The notes under the pieces are model-generated. The model was not told the origin of the DNA. It saw only the letters and a program-made list of their open reading frames with translations, and did not search any database. The translations under genes were made by a program, and so were the position numbers. Shown here one piece after another: positions 1 to 11,000 of a DNA stretch of 64,000 nt; position 1 is the stretch's first letter, and each line of letters begins with the position of its first letter. Source of the DNA: Pseudoalteromonas spongiae UST010723-006 (lineage in GTDB: Bacteria > Pseudomonadota > Gammaproteobacteria > Enterobacterales > Alteromonadaceae); the NCBI RefSeq assembly GCF_000238255.3, contig NZ_CP011039.1:2095001-2159000 (forward strand). Reading direction: 5' to 3'.

Positions 1-1
1 C

Positions 2-3000
2 GACGTTCTTACCTTTACAATTGAAAATGCACCAACTTGGGCTGAGTTTGACCTGCAAACAGCTAGGTTAAGCGGCACGCCTAATTTGCAGGATGTTGGC
101 ACTCATCGAAATGTAGTACTCAATGTGCATGATGGTGTTAACCAAGTCGCTTTTAGTTTTGATATTAAAGTACAAAGCAACACAGGCTTGAATACGCCAC
201 CAAGTATCAAAGTCAGTGACCAAACAGCCATTGTTGATAGCGCGTTTTCTTATACGCCTATTATCAGCGATGCGCAAAATGATACGCTCGCTATGGCAAT
301 CAACAATGCACCGAGTTGGCTCAGCTTTGACAATGTTACCGGCGAAATAACAGGTACACCCGAAATAAGTGACTTAGGTGTCTATAAAGATATAAAAATC
401 ACAATTTCTGACGGTGAATACAGCGTGAGTGGTATGTTTGATATCACAGTATCAGATAATAGCGAGCCTAATACAGCGCCTGAAATTTCAGGCACGCCGC
501 CAAACGCATATGAAAACAAAGCATATACATTTGTACTTTCTGTTACCGATAAAGAAAATGATACACTCTCATTTAAGGTTAATAACCTTCCAACATGGCT
601 TTCGTTTGATGAGTCAAACACCACTTTTAGTGGCACCCCATCAGGCGACAATGTTGGACAACACAATAACATCAACCTAACTGTAAGTGACGGCAAGCTA
701 CAAAGCAAACTAACCTTTTCGATTACTGTATTAGCGACCGAACCTACTAATACTGCACCGGTGATTTCGGGCACACCGACTACTGCACAAGCTAATTATC
801 CTTACTCGTTTATTCCAACCGCAAGTGATGCTGATGGTGACACTTTACGCTTTAGTGTAAGTAATCTACCAAGTTGGGCTGCGTTTAATACTATAACAGG
901 TGAAATCTACGGAACGCCGCATGAACAAAGCGTTGGTACCTATAACGATATTGCAATTACCGTTAATGACGGCAAAGATACTGCAAGTTTGACGGTGAGC
1001 ATTACCGTGGATGCTGCACCAATTACCAATAACCCACCTGAAATTTCAGGTACACCTACGAATGCACAAGCTAACTCTGCTTACTCGTTTATTCCAACCG
1101 CAAGTGATGCTGATGGTGACACTTTACGCTTTAGTGTAAGTAATCTGCCAAGTTGGGCTGCGTTTAATACATTAACGGGTGAAATCTACGGAACGCCGCA
1201 TGAACAAAATGTTGGTACCTATAACGATATTGTAATTACAGTTAATGACGGCAAAGATACTGCAAGTTTGACCGTGAGCATTACCGTGGATGCTGCGCCA
1301 ATTACCAATAACCCACCGGAAATTTCGGGCACACCAACTACTGCACAAGCTAACTATCCTTACTCATTTATTCCAACCGCAAGTGATGCCGATGGTGACA
1401 CTTTACGCTTTAGTGTAAGTAATCTGCCAAGTTGGGCTGCGTTTAATACTATTACGGGTGAGATATACGGAACGCCGCATGAACAAAGCGTTGGTACCTA
1501 TAACGATATTGCAATTACCGTTAATGACGGCAAAGATACTGCAAGTTTGGCGGTGAGCATTACCGTGGATGCTGCACCAATTACCAATAACCCACCTGAA
1601 ATTTCAGGCTCGCCTTCGAATGCGGTAGTAAACACTGCTTACGAATTTATTCCAACGGTGAAAGATAGCGATGGGGATAGTCTTAACTTTAGTGTGAAAA
1701 ACTTACCAAATTGGCTAAGTTTTGATAATAAAACGGGTCGCCTATTTGGTACGCCAACTAAGGATAACGTGGCAACGTATTCTAATATTGCAATTAGCGT
1801 ATCTGACGGTAAGGCCGAAGCTACACTCACTATTGAGATAACCGTTGAAGCAATTAACAATCTGCCTGTACTGCTCACTACAACAGCTAAAACACGAGCG
1901 GCTGAGCCATTTAGCCTAGCGCTAAACGTTAAAGACGATGATAACGATACAATCACTATTACCCCGGTTAATTTACCAACTTGGCTTTCGTTTAATCAAA
2001 ATACTAAGACGCTTACGGGCAGTGCGAATGGTGACAGTGTTGGCTCACAGCAGTTAACGTTTAGCTTATCTGACGGTAAAGAAAGTAATACTCAATCACT
2101 CACTTTAGAAGTTGAAAAGAGCTGGCTGACAATTGCCATTGAAACCGGTAATGCCTTAGTTGTTAAGGAAAGTGATACCATCTTAAATGCTGCGATTAAC
2201 GAGTTATCGTCACATAAGGCGCGTTTTAACTCGATTAAATCACAATTGTTTAAACAAAATGCGCAAGGTGGCGTGCTAACCGCGATTGATTGGGACCCAA
2301 CGCATGACGCTGCGATTTTACAAGGCCAATACCCGTTTAACGATACTGTGCTTTACACCACCAACTCAAATCAATCTGGCGGGCCAGATAGAATATTGCC
2401 TATCGCCATTGCCGGCAGTAAAACTGAAAACACAGGCAGATACCTCGCATATGGTGGCAACCCATTTAGAAACACGGTAAACGATCAAATGCTAACCTTT
2501 ATGACCAATGCATTTGATTGGCTTACACAAACATCCACAACCACTAAAAACCAATTTAATGTGGTGCTAACTCAGCTTGATGAAAGCTACTGGTTTAGAG
2601 ACCGCAGTTTAACGCGCGCGTGGCTTGATAATAACTACAGTAATGTTTCTTACAACCTAGCAGGTGATTGCGATGGCACTAAACTGGCTCAGTGTATTGC
2701 CGCTAAGCCCGATGTAGTTATTATTTCTCGTATGGTGCGTGATGGTGATGACAAACAAGCCGTTTTAGATGCGGTTAGCTCGGCACTTGAACAAGATATC
2801 CCTGTAATATACATCCAGTATGATGGTGGTATAGGCGATCATGGCCGTAAGTTATTACAACTGCTAAATATTAGCCATCAAAATGATAACTATTGGTGGA
2901 AGCTTTACTTGGACGACTTTAATCCAAGTACAGTATTTAATACCTTGCCAAGCGATATGGTAGCAATAAATACCCTGCTAAATAATTTTAAAGCGGGTAA

Positions 3001-4744
3001 CTTTAATGTCGATTTATCAAATTGTGAAACGCGCAGCTGCCCTACAGAATCAAATACTCAGAGCGAATTTTTTGCCGGTGCCGATGCCGTCAAAGCAATG
3101 TTTAACAGGTTTGATAGTGAAAAACGTAATATTTTTACAAGTGCTGACTATCGTTTAAATAAACTGCTGATTTTGCTGGCTGATCATTATCGTCAAACGG
3201 TTAGTTTCCCGATGGATAAAATCGCGACGGACACTACCTCATTTTTTAAATCTTTGTATGCCGATTACGCGGTTTACAATGTACGAGATATCAACCCTAT
3301 TCAGCCAGATATGGGTAACTTTAGTCGCTCTGATTTCAGTCACATTACCCCAGAGCATGCTTCAGTTACGCTAACGGCAAAACCGTACTTTCGCTCTGCT
3401 GGGGTGTACGCTATTCCTGGGCAAAGCTTTACCGTGACACGTACCGACAACCAAGATGTATCAACCCATGTATTTATTAATACGCTGCGTACCGGCGCAA
3501 CGCATATATTTAATGAAAATAAATACAACCGACCTTATCTACTGCAAACACAAAAAATTGAAGTAAAACCCAACGAATCAGTTACCCTTACTTCAAGTTA
3601 TGGTGGGCCAATTCAAATCGCATTTAATAAAAAAGATATGGATGTGAGCTTTAGCTTTACCCACATTGGTCGTCACCCGCACTGGCGCAATAAAGCTGAC
3701 GACGCCATTTTTGCAGAGCGTATGGCAAGCGGCGATTATGACTGGGCAGAAATTGCAACCCCCGGCTTTGAAGTGCATTCAAAACTGACTAAATTAGAAG
3801 CATCGCTAGCTGGTAGCATTTGGCCTGTGGCATCTGACTTTGCCAATGCAACATCTCGCTATACTCATAACTTAGTGCATGTGCTTGCAGGCTTTAAAGG
3901 ACCTGGCATTGATGTTGAACCAGAAATACACGACTTTGTAACCGCTCGTGGTTTAGATGTTGATACCATTGATATTGTTAAGCATATGAATGCCGACCAA
4001 CCCACTTGTGGCTGGGGTTGTAGTGGCAACCCATATGATGCAGGCTGGAACTTTAGCCCAACGGGTCATGGTGACTTACACGAACTTGGCCATGGTATCG
4101 AACGTGGTAGCATGCGTTTTGAAGGCTATGGCGGTCACTCCAATACAAACTTTTATTCGTACTTTAGTAAATCAGTTTACGAAGATGAAACAGGTGAGTC
4201 TGCAAGCTGCCAAAGCCTACCGTTTAAAGAGCTATTTAATACGCTGCAGCAAAGTAAACTTGATGCCGACCCTGTCGCTTATATGCAAGCTAACTTAACG
4301 AAAAGCTGGTCTGAACATCATGCTATTTACATGCAGCTTATGATGGCCGCACAAGCACAAAACACGCTAAATAACGGCTGGTTTGTTTACCCACGTCTGC
4401 ATATTTGGGAACGAGAATTTTATCGAGCTGATGATTCAGATAGCGCGTGGGAAAGTAAAAAAGTAGGCTTGGGCTTTGCCAATTACACCCGAGCGGAAGT
4501 TGCCAGTATTGCGCGCAACGATTGGCTGTATATTTCATTGAGCCACATTACGCAGCTTGATTTAACCAAGTGGTTTACCATGTACGGATTCACCGTATCA
4601 GATAAAGCGCAAACACAGGTAAAATCGAACGGTTTTAACGAACTAGCTGAAGTATTTTACACAAGTGACGGCACAGGTTATTGCTCGAATTTAAATCAAC
4701 CTGAATTACCGGTTGATGGCACACAAACATGGCCTCATAACTAA
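2..4744 (+). CDS. ImpA-like M60 metalloprotease with Ig-like repeats (5' truncated)
   Basis: Secreted or surface zinc metalloprotease of the M60/enhancin class, which in known members cleaves mucin-type O-glycoproteins. The frame is open to the left edge, so the N terminus lies outside the window; the TTG at 86 is an internal codon, not a start. About eight cadherin/He_PIG-like Ig domains come first, one of them partial, with repeated DGDxL, LPSW and TGEIxGTP motifs. They are followed by an ImpA-like N-terminal region from about 2100 and the catalytic domain. The zinc motif HELGH is encoded at 4079-4093, with Glu residues downstream that could be the third ligand. The architecture resembles the immunomodulating metalloprotease IMPa of Pseudomonas. 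A bidirectional terminator follows. Substrate preference is inferred from the family. The family call is confident. Confidence 0.88.
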   Translation, partial: DVLTFTIENAPTWAEFDLQTARLSGTPNLQDVGTHRNVVLNVHDGVNQVAFSFDIKVQSNTGLNTPPSIKVSDQTAIVDSAFSYTPIISDAQNDTLAMAINNAPSWLSFDNVTGEITGTPEISDLGVYKDIKITISDGEYSVSGMFDITVSDNSEPNTAPEISGTPPNAYENKAYTFVLSVTDKENDTLSFKVNNLPTWLSFDESNTTFSGTPSGDNVGQHNNINLTVSDGKLQSKLTFSITVLATEPTNTAPVISGTPTTAQANYPYSFIPTASDADGDTLRFSVSNLPSWAAFNTITGEIYGTPHEQSVGTYNDIAITVNDGKDTASLTVSITVDAAPITNNPPEISGTPTNAQANSAYSFIPTASDADGDTLRFSVSNLPSWAAFNTLTGEIYGTPHEQNVGTYNDIVITVNDGKDTASLTVSITVDAAPITNNPPEISGTPTTAQANYPYSFIPTASDADGDTLRFSVSNLPSWAAFNTITGEIYGTPHEQSVGTYNDIAITVNDGKDTASLAVSITVDAAPITNNPPEISGSPSNAVVNTAYEFIPTVKDSDGDSLNFSVKNLPNWLSFDNKTGRLFGTPTKDNVATYSNIAISVSDGKAEATLTIEITVEAINNLPVLLTTTAKTRAAEPFSLALNVKDDDNDTITITPVNLPTWLSFNQNTKTLTGSANGDSVGSQQLTFSLSDGKESNTQSLTLEVEKSWLTIAIETGNALVVKESDTILNAAINELSSHKARFNSIKSQLFKQNAQGGVLTAIDWDPTHDAAILQGQYPFNDTVLYTTNSNQSGGPDRILPIAIAGSKTENTGRYLAYGGNPFRNTVNDQMLTFMTNAFDWLTQTSTTTKNQFNVVLTQLDESYWFRDRSLTRAWLDNNYSNVSYNLAGDCDGTKLAQCIAAKPDVVIISRMVRDGDDKQAVLDAVSSALEQDIPVIYIQYDGGIGDHGRKLLQLLNISHQNDNYWWKLYLDDFNPSTVFNTLPSDMVAINTLLNNFKAGNFNVDLSNCETRSCPTESNTQSEFFAGADAVKAMFNRFDSEKRNIFTSADYRLNKLLILLADHYRQTVSFPMDKIATDTTSFFKSLYADYAVYNVRDINPIQPDMGNFSRSDFSHITPEHASVTLTAKPYFRSAGVYAIPGQSFTVTRTDNQDVSTHVFINTLRTGATHIFNENKYNRPYLLQTQKIEVKPNESVTLTSSYGGPIQIAFNKKDMDVSFSFTHIGRHPHWRNKADDAIFAERMASGDYDWAEIATPGFEVHSKLTKLEASLAGSIWPVASDFANATSRYTHNLVHVLAGFKGPGIDVEPEIHDFVTARGLDVDTIDIVKHMNADQPTCGWGCSGNPYDAGWNFSPTGHGDLHELGHGIERGSMRFEGYGGHSNTNFYSYFSKSVYEDETGESASCQSLPFKELFNTLQQSKLDADPVAYMQANLTKSWSEHHAIYMQLMMAAQAQNTLNNGWFVYPRLHIWEREFYRADDSDSAWESKKVGLGFANYTRAEVASIARNDWLYISLSHITQLDLTKWFTMYGFTVSDKAQTQVKSNGFNELAEVFYTSDGTGYCSNLNQPELPVDGTQTWPHN
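770..1606 (+). repeat. three near-identical 279-bp tandem repeats (93-residue Ig domains)
   Basis: The units start at 770, 1049 and 1328 and keep exactly the same 279-bp spacing, which is 93 codons. They differ by only a few substitutions per unit, while the flanking Ig domains at about 190-770 and 1607-2100 are clearly diverged. The pattern indicates recent unequal recombination or gene conversion within the adhesin-like stalk of the protease. Confidence 0.95.
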
Positions 4745-4773
4745 CCACTCCACCCTTTTACAGCAGCAACAAC

Positions 4774-4806
4774 AAAAAAAGCCCAGTTATTAAACTGGGC
4801 TTTCGC
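4774..4806. terminator. bidirectional Rho-independent terminator
   Basis: A perfect 8-bp stem (GCCCAGTT/AACTGGGC) at 4781-4800 has an A-run on its left and TTT on its right. It therefore ends the minus-strand TonB receptor gene with a strong U-tract and the plus-strand protease gene with a weaker one. Confidence 0.85.
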
Positions 4807-4851
4807 TAACTAACTCCAGGGAAATTAAGAGAGTTAATAATTAGGTTGATG

Positions 4852-7587
4852 TTAGAAACGCTGTGTGTAGTTCAACGTAAATACACGACCACGCACATCA
4901 TAAAGCGATAACACAGGTTCACGCGGTGAACTGGTTTCGCGTGGCGTATCTTCATCAAGTACATTTAACGCAGCAATTGACACAGTTGCATCCCACGGCG
5001 CGTTGTAGGTATACGTTAAGTTGTGACCAGTAAACGAATCCAGCTCATTGGTAACTTGCTTTTCACCGTTATCATCAACATACGCATTTTCTTGTGCAGA
5101 AATGTAGTATGAGTATAGGTTTACAGCGTGATCGCCAAGTGACCAAGTGATGTTAGCGTTGATTCGATCTTGTGGACGGTAAACATCACCAAGTTCGTCT
5201 TCACCAAGCTCTACACCACCTTCTTCATTAATAAAGCTGGTTTTATACGCCACCATGTGCGACCAATTTAGGTCAAAATCAAGTTCACCTGCAGCTTCAA
5301 AGTCAAACTTACCTGTCAGTGTCATATCAAGGCCAGCACTTTCGCGTAAACCAGCGTTTGCTAATGGGCTGATAATTTCAGAAACATTGTCACCACGGTA
5401 AAGAATATCAACACCCGGTAAACGCGCTGAAATTGGTACGTTTTGACCTTCAGTTTCCCAAATTTGAATTTGCATAATTTGCAGTAATTCGTGGTCAATC
5501 GTATCTACACGGCCTTCTACATCAAGCGTCCAGTAATCGGCTGAAAGTGACCAACCGTCTGAGAACTGCCAAACTACACCCAAGTTCGTGTTATCTGATT
5601 CTTCTGGCTCTAAGTCTGGGTTACCACCTGAACTTGCCCAGTAAGATGTACGATATTCACAATCACCAATACTAATGCCATCTTGATAACAGCCAATAAA
5701 ATCAACTTCGTTTTCAGCATAACCGCGCACTACATCGCTGTATAAATCGGTTAATAATGGTGCTTGGAAACCACTACCTATTGAAGCGCGAAGTAATAGA
5801 CTATCGATTGGACGGTAGCTAATATTAGCTTGTGGATTAAATGTGCCACCAAAGTCGCTGTAATCGTCATAACGAGCGGCTAGTTTCACTTCCATGCCTT
5901 CAATAACAGGAATAGCCACCTCAGTAAATGCTGCAGAAACAGTACGTGAACCAACACCACCACTACCGCCGTTACCGCCACTTACGTTGCCCGCTTCAGC
6001 CTGACCATCGATTTTGCTGTAGTAAGTTTCACGAGTATGTGATGCACCAACATAAGTTGACAATGCACCTGCCGGTAATTCTACGATATCAAATTGTAAA
6101 CCACCGCGAACGGCTGTTTGTGTTGCACGGCGGAACTTATCAAAGTTTGCTGATACTGATGCTGGTGGACGAGATTCAGGGTCACGCGGATCCCAACCTT
6201 GCCATACACCGTCGTCATCAAAACCACCTACTGAACCTGAAAGCTGTGGCGTACTTGTGTAATTTGTGCCCCAAGTAAATGCATCGTAACGTGCATAGTT
6301 CGCACTTAGGTCCCAGTAAACATCACCAAAGTTACCGTCAAAACCAACTGCTAAATCAAGCGAGTTGTCATTGTGATCTGCAGTACGGTCGCCAGCTGAA
6401 TTCATACGGTAGCCGAACCAACCGCCCGCTTCCACCGGCGTTAAGTTAAGTGTTGTACCATCTGATGTGGTAATTGTGCGTGCTGGCAATGCGTCATCTA
6501 CTGGGAACCATGCAGGGTCGCCAGCCGAAACATCGACTGTATTTTGGTTCATCCACATACCGCGAACAAACATGCTTGTATCTTCAGTTAATGAATAAGT
6601 GAAGTTAGCCATTACAGAGTCACGACGCGTTTCTGGTAAAACTTGCGCCGCTTGCGTCCAGTCGTAACCACAAATTGAGTAGCTTTCATCAGATAAACGC
6701 GTTAATGGACCAATAAATGTGCCAGAGCCTTGACCGTTATATACATCACAGTTATTTTCTTGGTTTAGTGATTGCGTTACCCAACCATTGCTCCATTGCT
6801 CTAATGCGCGACCTGTTGGACTAATACCATGCCAGTTATCAAGATAACGTGGGTCTAACCCTTCTTCTTTAAGTTGCGCTTTCGCATAAGGTAAGTCAGC
6901 GTATAGAACTTGTTCTTCTTTATAGTGCTCCCAAGCAAATACAAACGATGTTTTATCTGACGAACCACCAGCTGTAAACGTATAACGCTGCGAATCGCCG
7001 CTATCGATTGTATCTGGCGTTTCAAGTTTTGCTGAAAACTCAGCGCCTTCATAATCGCGTTTTAAAATTACGTTGATTACACCCGCTACGGCATCTGAAC
7101 CGTACACCGCCGACGCACCATCAGTTAGAATATCAATGCGCTGAATTGCCGCAGTTGGGATCATATTTAAGTTTGCAGAGCCGCCCGTAACTGGTGATTT
7201 AGTCAGTCTAACGCCATCGATTAAAACCAAAGTTTGACGGGGATCGGCACCACGCAGTGCAACTTGCGCTTGCGAGCTCCACCCATTGTTTGATGCGCCA
7301 CCAAATGAGCCAAAACTGTTTAGTGTTGAGTTACGTAAAACATCACTTACTGTTGAAAAGCCCGATAATTCCATATCGGCCGCAGTAATTGAAATAACCG
7401 GTGACGCCCCTTCCATATCAACGCGTTTAATACGCGAACCAGTAATTGCAATACGTTCTACTTGTTCTGCTGCTGCATCTTCTTCAGCAGCCATAAGTGC
7501 TGGTGCACCAAGCAGAAGTGAAGAAATCGTGAAAGGTAGTAATGCCTTTTTAAAGCCCGTTTGAGAACCCCATTTATTTGTTTTCAT
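4852..7587 (-). CDS. TonB-dependent outer-membrane receptor
   Basis: Outer-membrane active transporter of about 911 residues. It has a signal peptide (KKALLPFTISSLLLGAPALMAA), a TonB-box-like stretch (VERIAITGSRI), a plug domain with the typical RGADPRQTLVLIDGVRL and GASAVYGSDAVAGVINV motifs, and a beta-barrel ending in the aromatic C-terminal residue Phe (TLNYTQRF). I prefer ATG at 7587, because a GGCGAG stretch precedes it by about 7 bases; the upstream ATG at 7602 adds five residues and has no visible ribosome site. This large Alteromonadales type often imports oligosaccharides, peptides or siderophores. Convergence with the protease gene does not prove a shared substrate, so the ligand is unknown. 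Confidence 0.9.
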   Translation of the reverse strand: MKTNKWGSQTGFKKALLPFTISSLLLGAPALMAAEEDAAAEQVERIAITGSRIKRVDMEGASPVISITAADMELSGFSTVSDVLRNSTLNSFGSFGGASNNGWSSQAQVALRGADPRQTLVLIDGVRLTKSPVTGGSANLNMIPTAAIQRIDILTDGASAVYGSDAVAGVINVILKRDYEGAEFSAKLETPDTIDSGDSQRYTFTAGGSSDKTSFVFAWEHYKEEQVLYADLPYAKAQLKEEGLDPRYLDNWHGISPTGRALEQWSNGWVTQSLNQENNCDVYNGQGSGTFIGPLTRLSDESYSICGYDWTQAAQVLPETRRDSVMANFTYSLTEDTSMFVRGMWMNQNTVDVSAGDPAWFPVDDALPARTITTSDGTTLNLTPVEAGGWFGYRMNSAGDRTADHNDNSLDLAVGFDGNFGDVYWDLSANYARYDAFTWGTNYTSTPQLSGSVGGFDDDGVWQGWDPRDPESRPPASVSANFDKFRRATQTAVRGGLQFDIVELPAGALSTYVGASHTRETYYSKIDGQAEAGNVSGGNGGSGGVGSRTVSAAFTEVAIPVIEGMEVKLAARYDDYSDFGGTFNPQANISYRPIDSLLLRASIGSGFQAPLLTDLYSDVVRGYAENEVDFIGCYQDGISIGDCEYRTSYWASSGGNPDLEPEESDNTNLGVVWQFSDGWSLSADYWTLDVEGRVDTIDHELLQIMQIQIWETEGQNVPISARLPGVDILYRGDNVSEIISPLANAGLRESAGLDMTLTGKFDFEAAGELDFDLNWSHMVAYKTSFINEEGGVELGEDELGDVYRPQDRINANITWSLGDHAVNLYSYYISAQENAYVDDNGEKQVTNELDSFTGHNLTYTYNAPWDATVSIAALNVLDEDTPRETSSPREPVLSLYDVRGRVFTLNYTQRF

Positions 7588-7622
7588 TATTTTACTCGCC
7601 ATTTATAAAAATAATTTACGTA

Positions 7623-7652
7623 CGTGTTACTGATGTGAGAGTTCGTAACACG
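7623..7652. promoter_or_regulatory. inverted repeat upstream of the TonB receptor gene
   Basis: Perfect 8-bp arms, CGTGTTAC and GTAACACG, are separated by 14 bases and lie 36-65 bases upstream of the preferred start at 7587. It could be a repressor operator or a leader hairpin. No known regulator consensus is recognised. Confidence 0.4.
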
Positions 7653-7842
7653 CGTTAATTTATATAAAATATATTGTATACTTTCTACATAAATTAATAC
7701 TTTTTTACACTTTTGTATACAAAATATTAATAAGAGGTTTATTGATTTGACTGCAATAGTATTTTTAATACTTATTTATCAGTAAGATAGAAAAATGCAT
7801 GTGACTAAATGTAATCACGAAAAAGTTTTGATAAAAAGAATA

Positions 7843-7866
7843 AAAAAGGAGCCGAAGCTCCTTTTT
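7843..7866. terminator. hairpin terminator downstream of RND operon
   Basis: A perfect 10-bp stem AAAAAGGAGC/GCTCCTTTTT with a CGAA loop. The A and T runs make it bidirectional. It lies 160 bases after the RND pump stop codon and upstream of the divergently oriented flank, so it probably ends the minus-strand efflux operon. Confidence 0.8.
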
Positions 7867-8025
7867 ATAAATGACGTTTTTGATTAGCGAACCTATTGCC
7901 TTAGGAACATCAACAGATTTAGTGCCAACCAAATATGCGCAAAGTTCTCAAATATAGCCATTCGAATGCGATAAATTTAAGTACACTCAGTACGCTATAT
8001 TTAGGTCACTAGAGTAACTCGCGAC

Positions 8026-11000
8026 TTAAGCTGTTTGCTGATTTGTCTCGGTTAGTTTTGCATATCCCGTCTTTAACTTCTCAACAATTAAGTAATTTAC
8101 TGGCACCAGAATTAGCGTAATTAACGTGGCAAAAATTATACCGAAGCCAAGTGATACGGCCATTGGAATTAAAAACTGCGCTTGAGTTTGCTGTTCAAAC
8201 AATAACGGCATTAAGCCACAGAACGTGGTAATACTTGTAAGCATTACTGGTCTAAAGCGGGATACTCCTGCAGTTAACACGGCTTCCATAAGATCATGGC
8301 CATCATTTCGTCGTTTATTAATATAATCAACCAATACCAAGGAGTCGTTAACCACTACGCCAATTAACGCAAGCATACCGAGTAAACTCATAATGGTTAG
8401 TTCCATTGCCATTATCCAATGACCTAGCACCGCGCCAATCATGCCAAAAGGAATTACACTCATAACAATAAGCGGTTGAATATACGATTTAAAAGGTATC
8501 GCTAACAGCGCGTAAATGACAAAAAATACGAAAATCAGCGCCCATCCGAGGGAGCTAAACGACTCGCGCTGCTCTTTTGCTTCACCTTCCAGTGAATGAC
8601 GCACACCAGGATACTTTGCAACTAAGCCATCTAAAAAGTCTTTTAGCTCTGCCTGCAACACGGTCATATTCGTATTGGCTTTTTCAATATCCGCGGTGAT
8701 ATTTACCGTACGGAAACGGTCAATACGATAAATACTCGATGGGCTTTTACCCGGAGTTAATGTTGCCACATGATTTAACGGTACTTGACCACCACTTGGC
8801 GTATCAATCAGCAATGCATTTAATGTAGTAAGTGAACTGCGCTCACTCAGTGGTAAACGCACCATGACGCGCACATCGTCTCTACCACGTTGAATACGCT
8901 GCACCTGAACACCGAAAAATGCATTTCGTACATGACGTGTTAGATCCGTACGGGTTAAACCCAGCGCCTTACCCTGTGCAGTAAGCTCCAATTGTAACTC
9001 TTGCTTACCATCACTTAAGCTATCTGCGATGTCAAAAACGGTAGGGTACGTTGCCAAATGCTTTTTAACTTGGTCGGCCACTTCCTGCAAAGTAGTCAGA
9101 GACATGCCCGTTAGTTGCACATCAATTGGATCGCTTGAACGACCAATTTCAGCTCTAAATGTTAGCGTTTCAGCACCTGGAATTTGCCCTATTAAACCGC
9201 GCCACTCGGATACCAATTCGCGCGAGCCAATATCAAGGGCGCGAGATTCTGGTGGCGTTATTTCAAAACGCACGCCACCGGTGTTTGTTGCACCACCACG
9301 CCCGCCCGTGGTAGCTAGTACATTTATAATAACACTCTCTCCGGTATCGGGATCGCGATACTTTTCTCGCAATACCTCTGCTTTATCAGCCATTAAGTCA
9401 ATGTATTTTGCCGTCACGTTAAAAGGCGTACCTGTTGGTAAAGTGAGGTTTGCACGTACGGTTTCACTCGGAATTCGTGGAAAGAAAATAAACTTAGTCC
9501 AACCGCTCATAATCAATGACAAGATAATAAAAAATATCGCCACAAATAAAGATAATGTGATGCCTTTATTACTCACTGCTTTATTTAGAAGAGGACGGTA
9601 GTATTTGAAAATTTTGCGTTCAAAGCCATCAGCAAAGTTCTGTTGAAACTGACTAAATTTGCTTACCTGCCCTTTTTCCTTACGCAACTTTAAGTACTTA
9701 AGGTGAGCCGGTAATACAAATTTAGATTCCACCAACGACATGAGCAGAACTGGGATCACAACAACCGGAATTTGTGCAAATAAAGCGCCACGAGCCCCAT
9801 CAATAAATGCGAGTGGTAAAAACGCCGCTACTGTGGTTAAGATGCCAAACGTTACTGGCGTTGCAACTTCTTGCGTGCCTTTTATGGCCGCTTCCTCTCC
9901 TGACTCAGAGCCATTTAAGTGGGTATAAACGTTTTCTCCGGTAACAATGGCATCATCAACAACAATACCTAACACTAAGATAAAGCCAAACAGACTCATA
10001 ATATTGAGTGTGATACCAAAAAGTGGCATGGCTAAAAACGCGCCCATAAATGACACAGGAATACCGATAAATACCCAAAACGCAATCGCGGGACGTAAAA
10101 ATAAAGTCAATAAAGCAAGCACTAAAATGCCGCCTTGTAATGCATTTGAGGTTAATGTTGAAATACGATTTTTGACGATAACAGAGTCATCATCCCAGTA
10201 ACTTAGCTCGTACCCTGCGGGTAATTTGCCTTGCTGACTTTGAATATACTCTTTTACTTTATCAGCCACATCAATCGCACTTTGGTCGCCAATGCGGTAC
10301 ACCTCAATAAACGCAGCTTGTTTACCATTAAAACGCGTGCGAACAGGTGATTCTTCAAAGCCATCTTGAATATTAGCCACATCAGATAAACGGATCAGTG
10401 AGCCATCTGGCAAGCTCTTTACAATAATACTTGCAAATTCATCTTTGTAATACGCTTGGCCTTTTGAGCGCAGTAAAATATCACCACCACTTGAGCGTAA
10501 ATTACCCGCCGAAATATCGGCACTTGAACGGTCAATCGCATTGCTAATATCTGCAATGCTCCCCCCACTTGAGCGTAAATTCCCCGCCGAAATATCGGCA
10601 CTTGAACGGTCAATCGCATTGCTAATATCTGCAATGCTTAATTGATATTGACGCAGTTTATCTTGGCTTATTTCGACCGCAATTTCATAGTTACGAACAC
10701 CGTCAAGCTCAAGCTGAGTTACGCCCGGAATACGCAATAAATCATCGCGAACCTGCTCTGCAAATTCACGGGTTTCTTTCTCTGAATAATTGCCTGAAAC
10801 AGTCACGTTAATCACATCGCGTTTGCGCTGGGCAAGTGATACTACGGGTTTTTCGGCATCACTTGGAAAGGTATTTATTGCATCTACGCGACTTTTTATG
10901 TCGGCCAGCATATCGCGAGGGTCGTAACCAGTGTCGACTTCGATTGTGACTGACGCCGAACCTTCAGAGGAGCGACTGCGGATTTCTTTAATGCCTTCCA

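Larger units (their letters stand above)
7588..8025. other. intergenic region between TonB receptor and RND operon
   Basis: AT-rich gap of 438 bases. It holds the leader and presumed promoter of the TonB receptor, the inverted repeat at 7623-7652 and the hairpin terminator at 7843-7866. Beyond these I see no gene; the remaining 7867-8025 stretch has no convincing ORF or RNA. Confidence 0.7.

Noticed and set aside
7950-8002. AAATATAGC/GCTATATTT inverted repeat as an operator or element end
   Set aside because: 9-bp AT-rich arms 35 bases apart are expected by chance in this composition, and no target duplication is seen.
9029-9601. 190-residue plus-strand ORF inside the RND gene
   Set aside because: Antisense shadow of a certain pump gene, with no start site or domain.
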